Origin: Antarcticimicrobium sediminis | GTDB taxonomy: Bacteria; Pseudomonadota; Alphaproteobacteria; Rhodobacterales; Rhodobacteraceae | DNA: 64,000 nt | Assembly: GCF_004348975.1 (NCBI RefSeq) | Contig: NZ_SMFP01000009.1 | Location: 143,030-207,029 of the forward strand | Reading direction: 5' to 3' | Shown here: positions 1-7,559 of the stretch, piece after piece | Numbering within the stretch: the first letter of the stretch is position 1 | Layout: the number at the start of each line of letters is the position of its first letter | Program-made: the position numbers and the translations under genes | The notes under the pieces: generated by a model | What the model saw: the letters and a program-made list of their open reading frames with translations, nothing else | Databases searched by the model: none | What the model was told of the DNA's origin: nothing

Positions 1-1263
1 GCTGGCCTGCGGCACGATGGCCGAGATCGCGCCATTCTTGGCAATCGACGGGGTCAGGAAAATCGACACATAGGCATTGCGGGCAAAGTCGCCCGAGCCG
101 CCGATGCCGTTCTGGATGCGCGAGCCCATGATGTGGGTCGAGTTGACGTTCCCGAAGATGTCGGCCTCGATCATGCCGTTCATGGCAAGGCAGCCGAGGC
201 GGCGGATCAGCTCGGGGTGATTGGACATCTCTTGCGGGCGCAGAATGATCTTGTCGCGATAGCGCGCCATATCGGCGTTGAGCTGCGCCGCCGCGTCCGG
301 GCTGAGCGAAAAGGCCGTCGCCGAAGCGACCCGCAGGCGACCGGAGGAAATCAGATCCAACATGCCGTCCTGAAGAACCTCGGTAAAGGCCGAGAGGTTT
401 TCGAACGGACCATCGACCAGGCCGGCAAGAACGGCATTGGCAATATTGCCGACGCCTGATTGCAAGGGCAGAAGCGATTGCGGCAGCCGTCCGCGGGCGA
501 CCTCGTGGCGGAAGAACTCCATCAGGTGCCCGGCGATTGCGCGCGCGGTCTGGTCGGGCGGCGCAAAGGGGGCGTTCCGGTCTGGGGCTTCGGTCTTGAC
601 GACGGCGACCACCTTGTCGGGATCGCACCGAAGATAGGGCTCGCCGATCCGGTCGTCGGCCCGGATCAGGGGGATCGGGACGCGGTTGGGCGGCAGGGCC
701 GTACCGTAATAGATGTCGTGCATGCCTTCCAGATGGGGGCTTTGCCAGCTGTTGACCTCAAGGATGATCTGGCGGGCGCAGTCGATCCAGGTCTTGTTGT
801 TGCCAACCGAGGACGACGGGATCAGGGAACCATCCTCGCGGATGCCTGCGACCTCGATCACGGCGGTGTCGAGCGGACCGAGAAAGCCCTCCCAAACCAT
901 CGGGGCAACCTGGCTGAGGTGCATGTCGAAGTAATCCATCTCGCCGCGATTGACCTTTTCGCGCACGATCGGATCCGAGTTGTAGGGAAACCGGAATTCG
1001 ATCCCGTCCGCCTTGGCCAGCGCACCGTCGAGCTCTGGCCCGGTTGACGCGCCGGTCCAGACCTTGACCTTGAAAGGATTGCCGGCGGCATGTTCGGCTT
1101 CGATGCGGTGGGCCAGCGCCCGGGGCACGACCTTGGGATACCCGGAGCCGGTGAACCCGCTCATCCCGATCGTGGCACCTGAAGGGATAAGGGCTGCCGC
1201 CTCTTCGCCGGTGGTGATCTTGGCGCGCAGGGCGTCGCTGGCTATCCGGTCGCTACTCGACAT
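1..1263 (-). CDS. Acetyl-CoA hydrolase/succinate CoA-transferase family protein (3' end off window)
   Basis: The first 421 codons are visible; the C-terminus lies beyond the left edge (the family is usually about 500 residues). It begins MSSSDRIASDAL after a GAGGA-type ribosome site. The class I CoA-transferase signature FTEVLQDGMLD carries the expected catalytic Glu at residue 295, close to its place in acetic-acid-bacterial AarC. The glycine-rich GIGGSGDFARN near the visible end is the CoA/oxyanion region. Such enzymes move CoA between succinyl-CoA or acetyl-CoA and a carboxylate in the cytoplasm, allowing acetate or propionate disposal without ATP. A hydrolase activity cannot be excluded from sequence. 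It is separated from the upstream aldolase by 362 bases, so it is probably its own transcription unit. Confidence 0.9.
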   Translation of the reverse strand, partial: MSSSDRIASDALRAKITTGEEAAALIPSGATIGMSGFTGSGYPKVVPRALAHRIEAEHAAGNPFKVKVWTGASTGPELDGALAKADGIEFRFPYNSDPIVREKVNRGEMDYFDMHLSQVAPMVWEGFLGPLDTAVIEVAGIREDGSLIPSSSVGNNKTWIDCARQIILEVNSWQSPHLEGMHDIYYGTALPPNRVPIPLIRADDRIGEPYLRCDPDKVVAVVKTEAPDRNAPFAPPDQTARAIAGHLMEFFRHEVARGRLPQSLLPLQSGVGNIANAVLAGLVDGPFENLSAFTEVLQDGMLDLISSGRLRVASATAFSLSPDAAAQLNADMARYRDKIILRPQEMSNHPELIRRLGCLAMNGMIEADIFGNVNSTHIMGSRIQNGIGGSGDFARNAYVSIFLTPSIAKNGAISAIVPQAS

Positions 1264-1319
1264 CTGAATTCCTCGTTCGTAAGGGCGAAGCCAACCCAGC
1301 TTGGACCGGCTGCTTCTTT

Positions 1320-1365
1320 CCGCGCCCTGTCTTTCGCGCTTTCCCACATGAAAGACAAGGCGCGG
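1320..1365. other. Long imperfect hairpin in the 362-base gap 1264-1625
   Basis: CCGCGCC plus TGTCTTTC (1320-1335) pairs with GAAAGACA plus GGCGCGG (1350-1365) across a 14-base loop: 15 pairs with one C-A mismatch. It lies 57-103 bases upstream of the CoA-transferase start. No T-run follows on either strand, so it is not a canonical intrinsic terminator. It could be a leader structure, a processing site or a protein-binding palindrome. The rest of the gap 1264-1625 holds no convincing gene. Confidence 0.5.
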
Positions 1366-1625
1366 AGGGGCGTGCCGTTGGGGGATATAGGGTCGCAGGG
1401 CTGGGCCGACTGGACGCCCCGGCAGCGTCAAGATCGTTCGCTTGGCCTGAAATGACCGGGGGACGGGCCCTTCCGCGCCGCCGGTCTGGACGTGCCCGCG
1501 ATGCCGCGGCGCCCGCGCGCCGTTCCTCGGGAGCGCGGACGTCGCGCCGCAAGCCCGAGGTCCAAGACAGGGCTGAACGGTGCGAAACGCCGATTTGCGT
1601 CAGGGGGCGGGATGTGCCGGTCGGC

Positions 1626-2402
1626 TCAGGCGGCTGGTCGGTCGGGTCCGGTGTCGCGCAGTGGGGCTGCGGTTGCGAAGCCCTTTGCGACAACGCTGAT
1701 ATCATTCGCGCTCACGGCAATGGAGAAGCCTTCCTTGATCCGTCGGCGGGCATCGACCTCATCGCCGGTAAAGATCCCGCAGGGGAGCCCGGCGGCGGCG
1801 GCAACCTCGCGCACATGGGTCAGCGCGGCTTCATAGGCGGGGCTGGGGACGGGGAATTCGCCCATCGACAGCGCCAGATCACCGGTGCCGATGAAAAGGA
1901 AATCCAATCCGGGAACCGCCGCGATCTGTTCGACATTCTCGAGCGCTGCGCGGGTTTCGATCATCACGCCGACCACGGTCTGGGCCCGCGATTCCATATA
2001 GTAACGGGCAAAATCGGACTTCAACGGCCGGATGCCGCCGCCGGAGCGGCGCCCTTCGGGGGCAAAGCGGGCGGCCGCGACAAAGGCAAGCGCTTGATCC
2101 GCGGTCTCGACCATTGGGGCCAGAACGCCGATGGCGCCGGCATCCAGGGCCGAGGTGACCGCGGGCGCACCCAGATCGGTGGTGCGGATCAGAAGCGGAA
2201 CCCGCCCTTCCAGCTGGCCGGCGGTCCATTCCAGCCCCTCGCGGGTCCACAGCCCGTGCTGCGCGTCCAGCATGATGGCTTGCGGCTTTGCCGCTGCCGC
2301 GATTTCCACCAAGGCGGGGGAGCCGGTGGAGAACCAGAACAATTCGACCGGCTCACCGGCCTTTAGATGCGACCGCAATTGGTCGGCGGCAATGTCACTC
2401 AT
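1626..2402 (-). CDS. HpcH/HpaI aldolase family protein
   Basis: This 258-residue cytoplasmic enzyme belongs to the metal-dependent class II pyruvate aldolases of the HpcH/HpaI (2,4-dihydroxyhept-2-ene-1,7-dioate aldolase) family, which cleave or form 4-hydroxy-2-oxo acids giving pyruvate. Visible family features are IMLDAQHGLW in the first third, the metal-ligand stretch GVMIETRAALENVEQI, and LDFLFIGTGDLALSMG, where the family normally shows GxxDLSxSMG. The start at 2402 (MSDIAADQL) is preceded by GGGAGA and overlaps the regulator's stop by 8 bases, so aldolase and GntR protein form one transcript. A longer frame upstream lacks family similarity and was discarded. The substrate is not deducible; the FCD regulator suggests a small carboxylate. 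Confidence 0.9.
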   Translation of the reverse strand: MSDIAADQLRSHLKAGEPVELFWFSTGSPALVEIAAAAKPQAIMLDAQHGLWTREGLEWTAGQLEGRVPLLIRTTDLGAPAVTSALDAGAIGVLAPMVETADQALAFVAAARFAPEGRRSGGGIRPLKSDFARYYMESRAQTVVGVMIETRAALENVEQIAAVPGLDFLFIGTGDLALSMGEFPVPSPAYEAALTHVREVAAAAGLPCGIFTGDEVDARRRIKEGFSIAVSANDISVVAKGFATAAPLRDTGPDRPAA

Positions 2403-3117
2403 CACTGGGGTCTCCCGGTTGTTTGTCTTGTTTGGCGGCGTAATGCCCGCCGAAATAGCTTGTCTCGGCCTCGTGCACGAAGGCGACCATGCGATCATGC
2501 GCCGCCATTGCGTCGCGCCGTTCGAAGGCGTCAAGCAGGGAGGTCATCCCGTCAAGCACCACCTGTTGGGTGTCGGGTTTGCCCAGCGTGTCGCGGCGCA
2601 CCACATGGGCCTGATCGGCGAAACGCAGGATCGTCGCGGCAAGGCGCCGGTTGCGCAGGGCGGCGATCCAGGTTTCGCGGAACATAATATTTGCCTCGCT
2701 CAGCGCCTCGGAGTCGCCCTTGGCGACCGCCTCGCGGGTAAGCTCAACGGCGGCGCGCAGGCGTTGCAGCCCGGCATCGTCCAGATCGTAAGTGGCATTC
2801 GCCACCGCGCGCGGTTCCAGCAATTTGCGCACCTCGAAGATGTTGGCGACATCCTCGTCCGTCAGATTGGGCAGGGCGAATCCACGGGTGGTGCCGACGA
2901 GATGGCCCTCGATGGTCAGTTGTAGCAGCGCCTCGCGGACCGGCATGCGAGAGACGCCCGCCGCCTTGGCGATGTCGACATCGACCAGTTTTTCATCGAC
3001 CCCGATTTCGCCGTGCCGAAGTTTTTCGCGCAGGTCCTGATAGATCTGCCGCCGCAGGCTTTGGCCGCGGTTGGCGGTTTCGATCGGGCGGATCCTTTCA
3101 AAGTCGGGCGCTGTCAT
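2395..3117 (-). CDS. GntR family transcriptional regulator (FCD domain)
   Basis: The protein has 240 residues. An N-terminal winged helix covers about residues 15-85, including VDIAKAAGVSRMPVREALLQL, whose SRMPVREAL part is the classic GntR recognition helix (split here: SRMPVREAL). An all-alpha FCD ligand-binding domain follows (FEVRKLLEPRAVANAT, then FRETWIAALRN). FCD regulators usually bind hydroxy- or ketocarboxylates and repress neighbouring catabolic genes. It is co-transcribed with the aldolase and divergent from the transporter operon at 3.3 kb. An inverted repeat 17 bases before its start codon (3134-3151) argues for autorepression, and related repeats at 3307-3324 and 15757-15774 suggest other targets. 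Confidence 0.93.
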   Translation of the reverse strand: MTAPDFERIRPIETANRGQSLRRQIYQDLREKLRHGEIGVDEKLVDVDIAKAAGVSRMPVREALLQLTIEGHLVGTTRGFALPNLTDEDVANIFEVRKLLEPRAVANATYDLDDAGLQRLRAAVELTREAVAKGDSEALSEANIMFRETWIAALRNRRLAATILRFADQAHVVRRDTLGKPDTQQVVLDGMTSLLDAFERRDAMAAHDRMVAFVHEAETSYFGGHYAAKQDKQPGDPSDE

Positions 3118-3133
3118 GCCGTATTTTTCCTCG

Positions 3134-3151
3134 AAAACAGTATACTATTAT
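3134..3151. promoter_or_regulatory. Putative FCD-regulator operator 1
   Basis: AAAACAG-TATA-CTATTAT lies directly upstream of the GntR-FCD gene. The left arm is identical to that of the perfect site at 15757-15774; the right arm matches 5 of 7. Position suggests autoregulation. This is an inference from repeat similarity. Confidence 0.45.
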
Positions 3152-3274
3152 GTGTCACGTGTTTCCTCCGGCTGGAATGATGTCGACCCGTCTAGTCGAT
3201 TAATATGGCGAATTTACAGGAGAATACAGCAAAATCCCCGTTGGGAAAGGTGGATTCGGGGCGCATATTTAAAC

Positions 3275-3324
3275 TTGACACAATGGGAAACCCAGATAGC
3301 CTTGCCTTAACTGGATACTGTTTG
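3275..3324 (+). promoter_or_regulatory. Putative promoter with overlapping operator for the 3.3-11.7 kb operon
   Basis: TTGACA at 3275-3280 is a perfect -35 element; a weak -10, TAGCCT, follows 16 bases later (3297-3302). Just downstream, TTAACTG-GATA-CTGTTTG (3307-3324) shares the 11-mer GGATACTGTTT with the site at 15757-15774. An operator at the transcription start is a typical repressor position. The -10 is poor, so the promoter call is tentative. Confidence 0.4.
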
Positions 3325-3340
3325 GAGCGTGGAATCTGTC

Positions 3341-4006
3341 ATGTGGGGTCTTGAGCTTAGTGTCTCCGATCAATCGGCTGAGCTGCCCGGATGGCTTGCC
3401 CGGCACGGGGCCGCGCTGGCCGCGCTGCCCGCAGTTATTCTGTGCGAGTCTTTCGCGCCGATCGAGGATCTTGGTGCAGCGGTACGGTTCCATGATGCCG
3501 ATGTGCCCGCCGCGATGATTGTTCTGGGCTTTGCCGAGCGGGCCGATCTGTTGGCGGCGCTCGGTTCCCCGGTCCTGATGGCGGCGCTGGCCGCGCGCCC
3601 CGGTGGTGTTCAGGCCTCGGCGGCTTGTTTTCGCCGCCACCGCACCCCGCTGCCCGGCGACAATATGAGCCGGGACAGCGCGGTCAGCTATGTGGTGCGC
3701 TACCGGTTGCCCTGTGACGACGCCCCGGGATTTGTTGCCGAATATCTGGCGGGCCATCTGCCGATTCAGGCGGATTTCCCCGGCATTCGCCGCGTTCTGG
3801 GCTTCGAGCCGATCGAGGGGGGCCCGCAGGGTGCAACGCCCGCTGGCTACTTGGTGGGCAACGAAGTGAGTTTCGATGATGTCGCCGCGTTCTGCGCCGC
3901 GATGGAAAGCCCGGTGCTTGATCGGCTGCGGGCGCATTCCGGGGTGCTGCCGCCGCGAGATGGGCTCTGCACACATCATCTGATGAAGAGACGACTGCTC
4001 AAATAA
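3341..4006 (+). CDS. Conserved hypothetical protein, EthD-like (dimeric alpha-beta barrel)
   Basis: It encodes 221 residues if it starts at the ATG at 3341 (MWGLELSVSD); a GTG at 3329 is an alternative, but the GGAA/GGAG bases fit the ATG better. The second half (VVRYRLPC, then YLAGHLPIQADFPGIRRV) resembles EthD/Dabb-type domains, where a short helix with a GHLP or THxP motif precedes a strand. The first half may be a diverged copy of the same fold. EthD-like proteins accompany monooxygenase and aromatic-degradation clusters, but the chemical role is unproven. It is the first gene after the putative promoter at 3275 and leads the transporter operon by 66 bases. No signal peptide is seen. I do not recognise a specific function. 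Confidence 0.7.
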   Translation: MWGLELSVSDQSAELPGWLARHGAALAALPAVILCESFAPIEDLGAAVRFHDADVPAAMIVLGFAERADLLAALGSPVLMAALAARPGGVQASAACFRRHRTPLPGDNMSRDSAVSYVVRYRLPCDDAPGFVAEYLAGHLPIQADFPGIRRVLGFEPIEGGPQGATPAGYLVGNEVSFDDVAAFCAAMESPVLDRLRAHSGVLPPRDGLCTHHLMKRRLLK

Positions 4007-4072
4007 TTCGGGCTATTCCGTGACGCTGGCCAACGCATTGCCGGTGATCAATCTGACAGGGAGACAAGAAAA

Positions 4073-5602
4073 ATGACAACATTCGACAGACGCAATATCC
4101 TGCAACTCCTCGGTATCGGGGTGGCAGGGGCGGCTTTGCCCGGCTCTGCCGTTCTGGCCCAAGCCGGGCGGGATATGGTGACCATCGCCTGGCCCTCGGA
4201 CGTGCCGTCCTGGGATCCGAACCAGCGGTTCTCGCCCGACGCGCAGCCGCTGTTCAAACTGGTGTTTGACCAGCCGGTCGGACAGGATCCGGATCTGACG
4301 CTGATCCCGAGCCTGATGACCGAATGGTCTTTGGCCGAGGATGGCTTGTCACTCAGCTTCACGCTGCGCGACGATGTGACCTTCCACAATGGCGCGCCGA
4401 TGACCGCCGAGGATGTGCGCTATACGTTCTATGAGCGCATCAAGGCCGGCCACAAACTGGATATCGCCAACAGCTGGCGCCATGTTACCGATATCGAGGT
4501 GATCTCACCGACCTCGGGCGTATTCCGCTTTGGCAGCCCGGCACCGACCGCGCCGCAATGGCTGGCCTTCATGGGCAGCTATGTGGTGCCTAAGGCCTAT
4601 ATGGAAGAGGTTGGCGTGGACGGGTTCCGTGACGCCCCCATCGGCACCGGCCCCTACAAGCTGGTCGATTACCAGATGAACTCCCGTCTTGTGTTCGAGC
4701 GGAACGAAAATTACTGGGGCGGCGTGCCCGAGATCAAGACGATCACCGTCGATGTGATCAAGGACACCTCGGCCCGCGTCGCGGCGGTGCAGTCCGGGCA
4801 GGCCGACCTGACCATCAACATTCCCGTCCGCGAGACCCTGCGTCTGGACAAGACCGAAGGGCTGACCGGCGAAATCAACGCGATCACCCGGGTGATCCTG
4901 TTGCAGATGCGCCATGACGGCGAGTTTGCCGAACAGAACCTGCGGTTGGCCGCGCATCACGCCATCGACAAGGCGGCGATTTCCAAGGCTTTCTACGGTG
5001 GCGCGGCGGTGCCGTTGTCGGTGGTCTCGCCTCCGGGCACGCCGGGCTATGTCGAGGGCTATGAATTCGCCTATGATCCCGAGAAATCCAAGGAACTGCT
5101 GGCGGCGGCCGGCTTCTCGGCCGACAATCCGGCAAAGTTCACGATGGCCACGACCAATGGCCATTTCCCCTCGGACTACGACATCGCCCGCGCGCTTTTG
5201 CAAATGTGGAAAAAGGTCGGGATCGAGGTCGAACTGGAGGTGATCGAATACGCCAAGTATTTCGAGCTGAACCGCGGCCACAAGCTGCCCCCTGCCACGC
5301 TGTATTCCTGGGACAATGCGACCGGCGATCCCGAGATCTTTACCGGCTATCTGCTGAACCCCAAGATGCCGTTTTCGTCCTGGAAGGCAGAGAAGCCGGG
5401 CGACGAGGTGCTGCGCCTGTTCGGGGAACCGGATTACGCCAAACGCATCGCTGGCTATCAGGCGCTGAACCGCGAGGCGACCGAGATGGGCGCGGCCATC
5501 CCGCTGCTGCAAAGCGTGCAGACCTTGGTGCGCAAATCCGATCTGGACTATCGCATCTATCGCAATGGCTGGGTGCTGGGCAATTCGATGAAATGGGGCT
5601 GA
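4073..5602 (+). CDS. ABC transporter substrate-binding protein, peptide/nickel family 5
   Basis: The 509-residue protein starts with a twin-arginine signal (FDRRNILQLLG, hydrophobic stretch, cleavage near AVLAQA about residue 28), so it is probably exported folded to the periplasm. The SBP_bac_5 architecture is clear: the W-D-P-N start (SWDPNQRFSP), DGLSLSFTLRDDVTFHNG, MTAEDVRYTF, APIGTGPYKLVDY and the ENYWGG landmark. It would deliver a peptide or other small organic ligand to the permeases encoded next. A strong ribosome site (GGGAGA) precedes ATG 4073. A hairpin with a T-run follows, which usually lowers read-through so the binding protein is made in excess of the permeases. Ligand identity is not readable from sequence. 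Confidence 0.95.
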   Translation: MTTFDRRNILQLLGIGVAGAALPGSAVLAQAGRDMVTIAWPSDVPSWDPNQRFSPDAQPLFKLVFDQPVGQDPDLTLIPSLMTEWSLAEDGLSLSFTLRDDVTFHNGAPMTAEDVRYTFYERIKAGHKLDIANSWRHVTDIEVISPTSGVFRFGSPAPTAPQWLAFMGSYVVPKAYMEEVGVDGFRDAPIGTGPYKLVDYQMNSRLVFERNENYWGGVPEIKTITVDVIKDTSARVAAVQSGQADLTINIPVRETLRLDKTEGLTGEINAITRVILLQMRHDGEFAEQNLRLAAHHAIDKAAISKAFYGGAAVPLSVVSPPGTPGYVEGYEFAYDPEKSKELLAAAGFSADNPAKFTMATTNGHFPSDYDIARALLQMWKKVGIEVELEVIEYAKYFELNRGHKLPPATLYSWDNATGDPEIFTGYLLNPKMPFSSWKAEKPGDEVLRLFGEPDYAKRIAGYQALNREATEMGAAIPLLQSVQTLVRKSDLDYRIYRNGWVLGNSMKWG

Positions 5603-5621
5603 TCACTCAGCCCTGAAACGC

Positions 5622-5653
5622 GGGTCCGATCCTTGCCGGGGTCGGACCTTTTT
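5622..5653 (+). terminator. Intrinsic terminator/attenuator after the binding-protein gene
   Basis: GGTCCGA (5623-5629) pairs with TCGGACC (5642-5648), with a 12-base loop and TTTTT directly after (5649-5653). It sits between the binding-protein stop and the first permease, within the operon, so partial termination is the likely role. Confidence 0.75.
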
Positions 5654-5678
5654 CCCTTTCTCTCACCGGAGACCCCTT

Positions 5679-6698
5679 ATGTCCGGACCTGTCGTGAAGC
5701 TGCTGATGCGGCGGCTTCTCACCGTCATTCCCACGCTGATCATGGTGTCGTTGCTGCTGTTCTGCGTGCTGCGGCTGCTGCCGGTGGATGCGGCGGCGAT
5801 GTCGCTGCCACCCAATGCCACCAATGACGAGATTGCCGCCATGCGGATCGAGATGGGGTTGGATCTGCCACTGATCCAGCAATATGGCATCTGGTTCGGC
5901 GATATGATCCAGGGCGATTTCGGCACCTCGATCCATTTCCGCACCGCGGTGTCCACACTGGTGCTGGACACGCTGCCGGCGACGATCGAACTGGCGGTGA
6001 TGGCGATGGGGTTCGCCACCGTCTTTGGCGTGCTCGGCGGGCTCTGGTTGTTCTATGCTCGTGGCGGCGCGGTCGAGGTGGGGCTGGATCTGGGCTCGGT
6101 GGCGCTGCTGTCGATCCCGGAATTTCTCTGGGCCCTGTTCTTCATGCTGCTGTTCGGCGTTTCACTGGACCTGTTACCCTTTATCGGGCGGTTGGGGTCG
6201 GGGGTCGCGCGGCCCGAGACGATCACCGGGTTCCTGCTGATCGACAGCCTGCTGTCAGGCAACATGGCGACCTTCATGGATGCGCTGCGGCACATGATCC
6301 TGCCTTCGGTGGCGCTTGGCCTTTCCGCCGCGCCCCCGATCATGCGCATCCTGCGCTCCAGCCTGATGGACGTCTATCAGGAGGATTACATTCATCAGGC
6401 CCGCCAGCGCGGGATCTCCGAGGGCCGCATCCTGATCCGTCACGCGTTGAAAAACGCCTTTCTGCCCACGCTCAGCCTGATGGGGGTGCAGTTCGGGTTC
6501 CTGTTCGGCGGCACCTTGCTGGTCGAGATCATCTTTTCCTATCCCGGCATGGGCAATCTGATGGTGGATGCGATCCGCAACGCCGATCTGCCCATCATCC
6601 AGACCGTCGGGTTGACCTATTGCGTGATGGTGCTGCTGATCAGCATCGTGGTGGATGTGCTTTACCTTGTGCTGAACCCGAAACTGAGGGAGGCGTGA
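5679..6698 (+). CDS. ABC transporter permease, DppB type
   Basis: This 339-residue inner-membrane protein carries the N-terminal TM helix typical of DppB/OppB (LLMRRLLTVIPTLIMVSLLL), a periplasmic segment with QGDFGTSI, and a five-helix permease core. The cytoplasmic EAA loop (EDYIHQARQRGISEGRILI) contacts the ATPase. The C-terminal FSYPGMGNLMVDAI and DVLYLVLNPKLRE segments are diagnostic of the B subunit. It pairs with the DppC-type subunit starting 3 bases after its stop. The ATG at 5679 has a CGGAG-type site upstream. Function: half of the transmembrane channel for the ligand of the binding protein at 4073. Confidence 0.95.
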   Translation: MSGPVVKLLMRRLLTVIPTLIMVSLLLFCVLRLLPVDAAAMSLPPNATNDEIAAMRIEMGLDLPLIQQYGIWFGDMIQGDFGTSIHFRTAVSTLVLDTLPATIELAVMAMGFATVFGVLGGLWLFYARGGAVEVGLDLGSVALLSIPEFLWALFFMLLFGVSLDLLPFIGRLGSGVARPETITGFLLIDSLLSGNMATFMDALRHMILPSVALGLSAAPPIMRILRSSLMDVYQEDYIHQARQRGISEGRILIRHALKNAFLPTLSLMGVQFGFLFGGTLLVEIIFSYPGMGNLMVDAIRNADLPIIQTVGLTYCVMVLLISIVVDVLYLVLNPKLREA

Positions 6699-6700
6699 GC

Positions 6701-7558
6701 ATGGCGCAACGTTTCAACTGGCTCCGCTCAGGCCGCGTCATCACCGGGTTGGTGATCGTCACCGGGTTGGTCCTGTGTGCGGTCTTCGCGCCGCTATTGG
6801 CGCCCAACGATCCGACCGAGCAAGACATTCTGGCAATTCTGGTGCCGCCGGTCTGGTTGCCGGGCGGCGACTGGGCCTTTCCCTTTGGCACCGACAGCTT
6901 GGGTCGCTGTGTGCTGTCGCGGCTGATCTTTGGCTCGCGTATCGCGCTGACGGTTGCGGTCTGCGGGGCGCTTGGGGCGATGGTTCTGGGGTCGATCCTG
7001 GCGCATATTGCTGGCTATTTCGGCGGTTGGGTCGATTGGGTGATCGGTCGCGTGGTCGAGATCTGGTTGTCCTTCCCGCCGGTGATCTTGTCGCTGATCC
7101 TGATGGTGGGGCTGGGCGCCGGGCTGCAGAATGTCATCCTTGCCATCATTCTGGTTGACTGGACCCGGTTCTGCCGGGTGCTGCGCAGCGATGTGATGGT
7201 GGTGGCGCAACGCGACTATGTGGCGGCGGCGCGGCTGTTGGGCTTTTCCCACTGGCGCACCATCACGCGGGAAATCCTGCCCGCCACCCTGCCGCTGTTG
7301 ATCACTCTGATGAGCCTTGAAATGGGCGTCGCCGTGGTGGTCGAGGCGATCCTTTCCTTCGTCGGGATGAGCGTGGGCGCCGAGATTCCGGCCTGGGGCC
7401 AGATGATCGCGGATGCGCGGGCCGACATCTATTCGGCGCCCTGGGTGCTGGTCCTGCCGATCCTCGCGATCTTCGTGACGGTGTTCGGCTTCAACATTCT
7501 GGGCGACGGGCTACGCCGGACGCTCGACACCAGACTGACCCAGACGGAGCGCGCGTAA
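6701..7558 (+). CDS. ABC transporter permease, DppC type
   Basis: This 285-residue protein (start MAQRFNWLRSG, preceded by GGGAGG) has the DppC layout: one N-terminal TM helix, PFGTDSLGRCVLSRLIFGSR (here PFGTDSLGRCVL plus RLIFGSR), then a permease core with EAA loop RDYVAAARLLGFSHWRTIT. The IPAWGQMI segment near the C-terminus is typical of the C subunit. It lies 2 bases after the DppB-type stop and 1 base before the ATPase gene, so the three are translationally linked. A longer upstream frame overlapping the previous gene was rejected because family similarity begins at this ATG. Confidence 0.95.
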   Translation: MAQRFNWLRSGRVITGLVIVTGLVLCAVFAPLLAPNDPTEQDILAILVPPVWLPGGDWAFPFGTDSLGRCVLSRLIFGSRIALTVAVCGALGAMVLGSILAHIAGYFGGWVDWVIGRVVEIWLSFPPVILSLILMVGLGAGLQNVILAIILVDWTRFCRVLRSDVMVVAQRDYVAAARLLGFSHWRTITREILPATLPLLITLMSLEMGVAVVVEAILSFVGMSVGAEIPAWGQMIADARADIYSAPWVLVLPILAIFVTVFGFNILGDGLRRTLDTRLTQTERA

Positions 7559-7559
7559 G

